NCBI GenBank assembly: GCA_017428805.1
Contig: JAFRQC010000029.1
Location: forward strand, 1-38,196
Direction: 5' to 3'
DNA length: 38,196 nt
Source of the DNA: Prevotella sp.
GTDB lineage: Bacteria; Bacteroidota; Bacteroidia; Bacteroidales; Bacteroidaceae
Shown: positions 33,084 through 38,196 of the stretch, in pieces
How positions within the stretch are numbered: the first letter of the stretch is position 1
Layout: each line of letters starts with the position of its first letter
Made by a program: the position numbers and the translations under genes
The notes under the pieces: model-generated
The model's database searches: none
Told to the model about the DNA's origin: nothing
Seen by the model: only the letters and a program-made list of their open reading frames with translations

Positions 33084-34145
33084 ATGAAAGTGAATATTAC
33101 TCGTCAAGATATAACGTTCTACGGCCTGCAAATAGCAGCATGGTTGGCATTCCTGATGGTGCCGGCCATCTCTGCATTCATCGCCACACAGAGCTGGACG
33201 GGAGCAGTGAGAGCTTTCGATATGAACGCCAGGATCCACTGGACGTCGGCCGCCATCTATTTCGTCAACGCCCTCATCCTCGTGCCCCTGGGCTACTACC
33301 GCAACCGCCGTTGGATGTTCTGGGGAGGCAACGCCCTCATCCTCATAGGACTGGTGTACATCTTCTTCTACGACTTCAATCCGCAGGGGTTCATTGAGCG
33401 CATTCCCGATGAGCGTCATCGTCAGTTTGCCCTCGCCAATTTCTACGCCTCGTCTTTGGTGGCCATCCTTATGAGTGCCTTCCTTGCCGGAATAGCCCTG
33501 CTGGTGCATCATGTGCGTCGTTCAACGGTCATCAAGCGGCAACTGAAAGAGGAACAGCAGAAGCGTACGGAGGCAGAACTCGAGTGGCTGAAGAATCAGT
33601 TGAACCCGCATTTCCTGTTCAACACGTTGAACAATATCTCATCGCTTGTGCAGATCGATGCCGACAAGGCCCAAGACGCCATCGCCCAGTTGAGCGACCT
33701 GATGCGCTATGCGATGTATGAGACACGCCGTGAGACGGTGCCCATTCAGGGAGAGGTGGAGTTTATGCGCAACTATATCGAACTGATGAAGCTGCGCTGT
33801 AGTGACAAGACGGAGGTCAACTGTCAATTGTCAATTGTCAACTGTCAACAAAACATCGCCCCTCTGCTCTTCATCTCGCTCATCGAGAATGCCTTCAAGC
33901 ATGGCGTGAGCAGCAGCCGGCCTTCGAAGATCGATATCCGTCTGGAACAGCAGGACGACAATCTCGTCTTTACCTGCGACAACACCAACTTCCCCAAAGA
34001 CGACACAGACCGCAGCGGCTCTGGCATCGGCCTGGAGAACACCCGTCGCCGTCTTGATCTCATCTATCCTGGCCGCTACACCTGGGAGCAGACCCTCGAA
34101 GGCGACATCTATCACGTCCGCATCACCCTCAAGAATGAAAAGTGA
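33084..34145 (+). CDS. LytS-type sensor histidine kinase
   Basis: The protein has 353 residues. Four hydrophobic helices (about 11-31, 52-72, 78-96, 122-146) precede the His_kinase core: NQLNPHFLFNTLNNISSLV with the phosphoryl-accepting His near 176, and the ATPase N-box FISLIENAFKHG near 270 and G-box GSGIGLENTRRRL. Between them residues VNCQLSIVNCQ come from a tandem heptamer in the DNA. No extracellular ligand domain is visible. The LytTR regulator follows 88 bases downstream, its expected partner. The ATG directly follows the promoter -7 box. Confidence 0.88.
   Translation: MKVNITRQDITFYGLQIAAWLAFLMVPAISAFIATQSWTGAVRAFDMNARIHWTSAAIYFVNALILVPLGYYRNRRWMFWGGNALILIGLVYIFFYDFNPQGFIERIPDERHRQFALANFYASSLVAILMSAFLAGIALLVHHVRRSTVIKRQLKEEQQKRTEAELEWLKNQLNPHFLFNTLNNISSLVQIDADKAQDAIAQLSDLMRYAMYETRRETVPIQGEVEFMRNYIELMKLRCSDKTEVNCQLSIVNCQQNIAPLLFISLIENAFKHGVSSSRPSKIDIRLEQQDDNLVFTCDNTNFPKDDTDRSGSGIGLENTRRRLDLIYPGRYTWEQTLEGDIYHVRITLKNEK
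33816..33849 (+). repeat. Five GTCAAYT heptamers inside the kinase gene
   Basis: GTCAACT, GTCAATT, GTCAATT, GTCAACT, GTCAAC run head to tail with a 7-base period. They encode part of the loop between the dimerisation and ATPase parts of the kinase. A gain or loss of one unit would shift the frame. Confidence 0.88.
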
Positions 34146-34200
34146 AGAGTGAAGAATGAAGAGTGAAGAATTTGCTGCCGCCCAGATGTAATCATCTGTA
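34141..34200 (+). repeat. 60-bp direct repeat, copy A (before the regulator gene)
   Basis: The segment starting AGTGAAGAGTGAAGAATGAA is about 56/60 identical to 35032-35091. Its first half is made of GAAGAGTGAA words; the second half includes TTTGCTGCC and TAATCATCT. It sits in the gap between the kinase and regulator genes. Confidence 0.85.
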
Positions 34201-34233
34201 AACCGTAAACAGTAAACTGTAAACAAAAAAAAT

Positions 34234-35022
34234 ATGACCCTCTCCTGTATCATCGTCGACGACGAGCCGCTGGCTGTCAGGCTCCTGGAGTCTTTCGTAT
34301 CCAAGACGCCAGACCTGACACTCCTGGCCTCCTTCACCGATTCCGTCGAGGCCATCAACGCCGTGAAGGAACAAAAGCCCAATCTCCTCTTCCTCGACAT
34401 CCAGATGCCAGACCTCAACGGTATGGAACTCGCCCACATGATACCCTCAGAGACACGTGTCATCTTCACCACCGCCTTCAAGGAATACGCCTTCGAGAGT
34501 TATGAGGTCAAGGCCCTTGACTTCCTCCTGAAGCCCATCAGATATAATAAGTTCATCGCCGCCATCGACAAGGCGAAGGAATGGTTTAGTTTGGATAATC
34601 GGGGGCGCGGGGGTACGGAGGCGCGGGAGTACGAGGATACATCTGCCGACAAGACAAATCTCACACCCTCGTACCCCCGTACCCCCGCACCTTCGACAAC
34701 CTTCCTCAAAGTCGACGGCGAATATCGCCAGATCGCCATCAGCGACATCATCTACGTCAGCGGCATGAAGGACTACGTGATGTTTTATCTCGAAAGTGAA
34801 CGGCGCCCCCTCGTCACCCATCTCACGATGAAAGCCGTTGAGGATATGCTCCCCCCACAGCAGTTCATGCGAGTGCACCGTTCCTTCATCGTCTGCCTTG
34901 ACAAGATTCGCAAGATAGACCGCAACGACTGCATCTATATCGGTGATGAAATCATCCACGTGACGGAGGCCTATCTCGCCACCTTCCAAGAGTACCTCAA
35001 CTCCAAGTTCCCGGGTAAGTGA
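34234..35022 (+). CDS. LytTR-family response regulator
   Basis: The protein has 262 residues. The receiver domain (1-115) has the acidic pair DDEP, phospho-acceptor Asp in LLFLDIQMPDLNG and KPI at its end. The C-terminal LytTR DNA-binding domain (about 155-262) has the family phrases ISDIIYVSGMKDYVMFYL and FMRVHRSFIVCLDKI. The linker is enlarged by a repeat-derived segment (NRGRGGTEAREYEDTSADK). It is paired with the upstream kinase. LytTR proteins bind paired direct repeats; a candidate lies before the barrel gene at 30438. The gene is flanked by near-identical 60-base direct repeats. Confidence 0.9.
   Translation: MTLSCIIVDDEPLAVRLLESFVSKTPDLTLLASFTDSVEAINAVKEQKPNLLFLDIQMPDLNGMELAHMIPSETRVIFTTAFKEYAFESYEVKALDFLLKPIRYNKFIAAIDKAKEWFSLDNRGRGGTEAREYEDTSADKTNLTPSYPRTPAPSTTFLKVDGEYRQIAISDIIYVSGMKDYVMFYLESERRPLVTHLTMKAVEDMLPPQQFMRVHRSFIVCLDKIRKIDRNDCIYIGDEIIHVTEAYLATFQEYLNSKFPGK
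34602..34692. repeat. GC-rich fold-back in the regulator linker
   Basis: The left arm (34602-34636) has GCGGGGGTACGGAGG words and the right arm (34664-34692) CCTCGTACCCCCGTACCCCC, roughly complementary around 34647. It encodes the receiver-to-LytTR linker, is much richer in G/C than the surroundings, and keeps the frame open. Confidence 0.7.
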
Positions 35023-35031
35023 ACAATTGAG

Positions 35032-35091
35032 AGTGAAGAGTGAAGAATGAAGAGTGAAGAATTTGCTGCCACCCAGTGGTAATCATCTATA
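35032..35091 (+). repeat. 60-bp direct repeat, copy B (after the regulator gene)
   Basis: This second copy is 891 bases from copy A, in the gap before the CE2 esterase gene. It is followed by a further hairpin-like segment (CTCGGCTTTGCCGCTTGCT). Confidence 0.85.
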
Positions 35092-35164
35092 CGCTCGGCT
35101 TTGCCGCTTGCTACCGCAGGGACGCAAGAACTTAAACAATAAACTATAAACAAATAATACAAAA

Positions 35165-36295
35165 ATGAAAAAAACTATTCTCTTTGCCCTGATGGCCATT
35201 ATGAGCCTGACGGCCTTCGCCAACAAGACCTTCCCCCTCAAGGGAACCTTCGTCAGTCCTGCCGATAAGCACATCCTTTATGCAGGCCGTATCAGTTTCA
35301 CCAACCCCGAGCGTCCTGCCTGGAACTATCCTGGCGTGCAGATCGTCGCCGCCTTTGAGGGCACATCGCTCAAGATGATGGCCAAGCCCAATAGTGGCTA
35401 TTTCGTAGCTCAGATAGATGGGGCCGAACCCTTCAAGGTGGCTTTCCGTGGGGCCAAGGACTCGGTAGTCACTCTCGCTACGGCCCTGCCCGATGCCCGT
35501 CACACCGTCCGACTGATGTACGCCATCGAGGGCTATGAGATGTATCCTGAGTTCTGGGGCTTCATCCTGGACAGCGGCAGGCAGCTGGTCGATGCGCCCG
35601 CCTTCCCCTCAAGGAAGATCGAGTTCATCGGTAACTCCATCACCTGCGGCTATGGTAACGAGGGCACCGACAGGAATGAGCACTTCGAATACGAGACCGA
35701 GAACCACTATTATTCCTACGCCTCCATCACCGCCCGCAACCTCTGCGCTCAGCACTGGGTGGTGGCTCGCAGCGGCATCGGCGCCTATCGCAACTACGGT
35801 GAGGCCAAGACGGGCTCGCCTCGTAGTTGTATGCCTGTTCAGTACGAATATACGGGCTATGCCCTCGACTTGGATTTGCGCAAAGAAGCATCGTTTCTCA
35901 ATGAGAAATGGGACTTTAGCCGCTATCAGCCCGATGTCGTCTGCATCAATCTCGGCACCAACGACCTCTCTACCCGCAATTACGACCTGACGCTCCTGAA
36001 GCAAGGCTACCAGAAGCTCTATCAGTTGGTCCGTACGCACAATCCGAAGGCGAAGATCGTGTTCCTCACAGGTTCCATGCTCTATAATCAGGAGTTGAAG
36101 GAGGCCCGCCAGTTGCTCGACGAGGTGACCGCCGAGGCCAAGAAATCAGGCGACAAGGAGGTCTATCGTTTCGACATGTCGCCCATCCAAAGTAACGAAT
36201 GGTACGGCAATGACTATCATCCCAACATCTGGCAGGATGAGAAGATGGCCGGCGAACTCACCGCCTACCTCCGCAGCCTCATGAACTGGTTCTGA
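35165..36295 (+). CDS. CE2-type SGNH carbohydrate esterase
   Basis: The 376-residue protein has signal peptide MKKTILFALMAIMSLTAFA. An N-terminal jelly-roll (ILYAGRISFTNPERPAWNYP) precedes the SGNH hydrolase domain: block I IEFIGNSITCGYG with the nucleophile Ser, the glycine block SGIGAYRNYG, the GTND block INLGTNDLS, and the His block DYHPN near the C-terminus. This two-domain order and the GNSITCGYG/GTND text match carbohydrate esterase family 2, which removes acetyl groups from xylan, mannan or other sugars. With the GH28 gene it supports plant-cell-wall feeding. It follows the LytTR gene by 142 bases. Confidence 0.88.
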   Translation: MKKTILFALMAIMSLTAFANKTFPLKGTFVSPADKHILYAGRISFTNPERPAWNYPGVQIVAAFEGTSLKMMAKPNSGYFVAQIDGAEPFKVAFRGAKDSVVTLATALPDARHTVRLMYAIEGYEMYPEFWGFILDSGRQLVDAPAFPSRKIEFIGNSITCGYGNEGTDRNEHFEYETENHYYSYASITARNLCAQHWVVARSGIGAYRNYGEAKTGSPRSCMPVQYEYTGYALDLDLRKEASFLNEKWDFSRYQPDVVCINLGTNDLSTRNYDLTLLKQGYQKLYQLVRTHNPKAKIVFLTGSMLYNQELKEARQLLDEVTAEAKKSGDKEVYRFDMSPIQSNEWYGNDYHPNIWQDEKMAGELTAYLRSLMNWF

Positions 36296-36342
36296 AACAA
36301 GAGATTGTACATTATAAGGCTACATCCATCAATTAATAATAC

Positions 36343-36385
36343 TTAAATTTCACAAACTTGTGAATCACAAGTTTGTGAAATTTAA
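36343..36385. repeat. Perfect 43-bp palindrome (21-bp arms)
   Basis: TTAAATTTCACAAACTTGTG + A (36343-36363) and its exact complement (36365-36385) are separated by one base. It lies 47 bases after the CE2 gene. It could be a terminator or an operator; no T-run follows directly. Confidence 0.9.
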
Positions 36386-36390
36386 ACTCA

Positions 36391-36860
36391 AACTTATCTT
36401 GAAATTTGGCTTAAAACGTCATAATGCAGGTTATCGTATTGATTATCAGTATTTTAGACTATGACGTTTAGTGTTTTGAAACGTCATATAAACGTCATTA
36501 TTTAGGAAAATAGCTAAATTACTTTACCATTTTGTGGACATTTATATTCTTGTCTATCAAGGTTGTGACGGCAGTTTGTCTTAGTTTAGATAGCCTAAAC
36601 TGTCAGTTTACCCAGCCTAAACTGACAGTTTAAATTTGGTAAACTGACAGTTCAAACTATTTGTGTTATAGTCGAACTGCATTGTTAATCAGATAGTTAA
36701 GAATATTTTCTATCGTTTTAGACCGTTCATTATGTCCGTTCTTTTTACTTTGTGACGTTTACATGACGTTTCAAAACACTAAACATCATAGTATAACCTT
36801 CTGATATAAAGTAAGTTAGTTGTCATTATGACGTTTTAACCAATTTTTCAAGATTCTTTT
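36391..36860. repeat. Giant ~470-bp fold-back element centred at 36625
   Basis: Paired arms share one centre: 36411-36426 with 36824-36839 (16/16), 36458-36497 with 36753-36792 (38/40) and 36544-36558 with 36692-36706 (13/15). Pairing continues outward with gaps (ATCTTGAAA) to about 36391/36860. The apex holds 22-base palindromic units at 36582, 36604 and 36626, with a partial at 36648. No gene is inside. A foldback/MITE-like element or a long structured RNA are both possible. Confidence 0.85.
36582..36657. repeat. 22-bp palindromic units at the fold-back apex
   Basis: Units at 36582-36603, 36604-36625 and 36626-36647 and a partial at 36648-36657. The second reads CAGTTTACCCAGCCTAAACT + GA, one to two bases from the units in the sigma-barrel gene at 3173-3260. 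Confidence 0.88.
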
Positions 36861-37527
36861 CATTGTATGGTTTTTATCACAATCACAAAAACATGAAAAT
36901 AGTATGCAGAAATTACAATATCCTTATTCTGCTGCTTTCATTTAGTCTCAGATGGCCTAAAAAGAGTGGAAGCCGTGCGCGAATTAAGATTAGCCAGTAA
37001 AAGTGAGGGGACTCAAAAGCTAGCGGACCGCCCAACACACTTTCATGTAGAAGTGTTTTTAGGTTTTGTAAATAACTGAAACACAGACTGAAATACGATA
37101 CTCCCAAAATTGAACGGTACAAAAAAGTGCAATAGCGAAAAAATAGGAAATTGAAGAGTTTTGCAGAGCAAAACCGGCCTTCAAAGGTGTGCAATATTTA
37201 ACATGTCGTTAAGATTATTTAACTTTAAATTTTAAGGCAATTTTGCCGTTTGCCAAGTCTGGCTGACAATAGTTGCTCATTTTAGGGTTTTGCAGATAGC
37301 ACGAAAATCAACGAAAAAAAAGGTTCTTGTACCGCAGTTGTATCTCGAACGTTTTAAGTGTATGGGATTCAATGGCTGTTAATGATTTAAAGCCAAGTCT
37401 GGTATGTCATTTTCGCTCATTTTTGAGAAAATGGGGCACAGCTCCATGTTAAAGTCTGTCATTCCTGCTCTACTTTGATGAAAATTCAGTAACTTTGCAG
37501 CGCAAAGTTTGTAAAACAGCAGACAAT
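36861..37527. other. Gene-poor stretch before the KilA-N gene
   Basis: No complete gene is supported. On the plus strand 36903-37079 is open for 58 codons without a start; it reads like a protein tail (GLKRVEAVRELRLASKSEG ... HFHVEVFLGFVNN). A partly conserved 32-base segment, GCCAAGTCTGG ... GCTCATTTT, occurs at 37252-37283 and again at 37392-37423, 140 bases apart. A hairpin GGCAAAATTGCC-like word lies near 37236. Confidence 0.5.
37490..37497 (+). promoter_or_regulatory. -7 box of the KilA-N gene
   Basis: TAACTTTG (37490-37497), 30 bases before the ATG, followed by the phylum-typical GCAGC. No TTTG at the usual distance upstream. Confidence 0.5.
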
Positions 37528-38196
37528 ATGTCAAAGATAACAGTACAAAATACACAGATAACGGTCATTAAGCAGAACGAAGATGACTACATCAGTTTGA
37601 CAGACATGTTGAAGGCTAAGGATGGTGAGTTTTTCTTCTCCAATTGGCTACGCAATCGCAACACCATAGAGTTCCTTGGAATCTGGGAGCGGTTGATGAA
37701 TCCGGATTTTAATTGTGCCGAATTCGACATAATTAAATCTCAGGCAGGGTTGAACCGTTTCCGTCTCAGTGCCAAAGAGTGGACAGAGAAGACTAATGCC
37801 ATCGGTATTATATCAAAGGCAGGGCGTTATGGTGGCACTTACGCCCACAAGGACATTGCCTTTGAGTTTGCCATGTGGATAAGCCCAGAGTTCAAGGTAT
37901 ATCTGATACGGGAGTTCCAACGTCTGAAAGACGAGGAGCAGAAGCAACTTGGATGGACGGCGAAGCGTGAACTATCAAAAATCAACTACCGCATTCATAC
38001 GGATGCCATCAAGCAGAACCTTATCCCAAAAGAGGTGACGGTTGCACAGGCAAGCATCATCTATGCGGAAGAGGCGGATGTGCTCAATGTTGCCATGTTC
38101 GGACAGACGGCCAAGCAATGGCGTGAAGCCCATCCTGAGTTGAAAGGGAATATTCGTGACTATGCTTCCATCAACGAACTCATTTGCCTGGCAAAT
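37528..38196 (+). CDS. KilA-N domain protein, 3' end cut by the window
   Basis: The frame is open from the ATG at 37528 to the window edge, 223 codons without a stop. The text ITVIKQNEDDYISLTDMLKA, FFFSNWLRNRNTIEFLGIWE, AGRYGGTYAHKDIAFEFAMW and ISPEFKVYLIREFQRLKDEE is the KilA-N/APSES-like DNA-binding domain (about residues 8-130) found in phage and bacterial proteins. The following part (IHTDAIKQNLIPKEVTVAQA) belongs to the usual C-terminal extension of Bacteroidota members. KilA-N proteins are linked with phages and mobile DNA, but standalone chromosomal copies are frequent here. It has its own -7 box. Confidence 0.87.
   Translation, partial: MSKITVQNTQITVIKQNEDDYISLTDMLKAKDGEFFFSNWLRNRNTIEFLGIWERLMNPDFNCAEFDIIKSQAGLNRFRLSAKEWTEKTNAIGIISKAGRYGGTYAHKDIAFEFAMWISPEFKVYLIREFQRLKDEEQKQLGWTAKRELSKINYRIHTDAIKQNLIPKEVTVAQASIIYAEEADVLNVAMFGQTAKQWREAHPELKGNIRDYASINELICLAN

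Noticed and set aside
36893..37000. A 35-codon plus-strand ORF with ATG
   Set aside because: Hydrophobic start and basic end could be a small peptide, but no ribosome site and another frame reads better.
36913..37194. A 93-codon minus-strand open frame
   Set aside because: Phe/Leu-rich, no ribosome site, no recognisable motif, lies in a gene-poor region; the plus-strand reading looks more natural.
36343..37527. Insertion sequence or integrated element boundary
   Set aside because: No transposase or integrase frame and no target duplication could be identified; kept only as a fold-back.

Overview
The window reads as chromosome of a Bacteroidota member close to Prevotella/Segatella. Evidence: repeated TTTG-N19..21-TAnnTTTG promoters, many lipoproteins with an SSC/ASC lipobox followed by Asp-rich residues, a SusC-like outer-membrane beta-barrel protein, LytS/LytTR signalling, plant-polysaccharide enzymes (GH28, CE2), anaerobic class III ribonucleotide reductase, and short C-terminal tails of the type-IX-secretion kind. 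This is inferred from content; no rRNA or phylogenetic marker was compared.

Left part (1-8 kb): a four-gene plus-strand run. It holds the end of a caspase/legumain-like protease, two secreted proteins and, between them, an unusual fusion of an ECF sigma-factor region 2, a transmembrane helix and a C-terminal beta-barrel. The protease and both secreted proteins share a sorting-like C-terminus. Next come a chimeric, frameshifted pseudogene (AAA-ATPase start joined to an alpha/beta-hydrolase end), a DUF2975-type membrane protein, two fold-back repeats and a minus-strand AAA ATPase.

Middle (8-22.5 kb): mostly housekeeping. It contains a flavin/Fe-S oxidoreductase, tRNA-Leu(UAA), a TPR lipoprotein, a thioredoxin-fold lipoprotein without its cysteines, comM/yifB, a likely operon of uracil permease, Fur-family regulator, HAD phosphatase and thioesterase, a convergent ruvB-coaD-ybeY set, and nrdD-nrdG.

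Right part (22.5-38.2 kb): accessory and carbohydrate-related. It contains a DUF234-type ATPase, five minus-strand lipoprotein genes whose signal-peptide DNA is nearly identical in pairs while the mature proteins differ, a zeta-toxin/antitoxin-like pair, GH28, an outer-membrane barrel protein, a LytS-type kinase with a LytTR regulator, a CE2 esterase, a roughly 470-bp giant fold-back, and a KilA-N gene cut by the window edge.

The most unusual theme is DNA structure. Many gaps hold imperfect palindromes built from short tandem units, and related repeats intrude into at least four coding regions: the sigma-barrel linker, a lipoprotein signal peptide, the histidine-kinase catalytic region and the response-regulator linker. 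Several have unit lengths not divisible by three, so a change in copy number would switch the reading frame.
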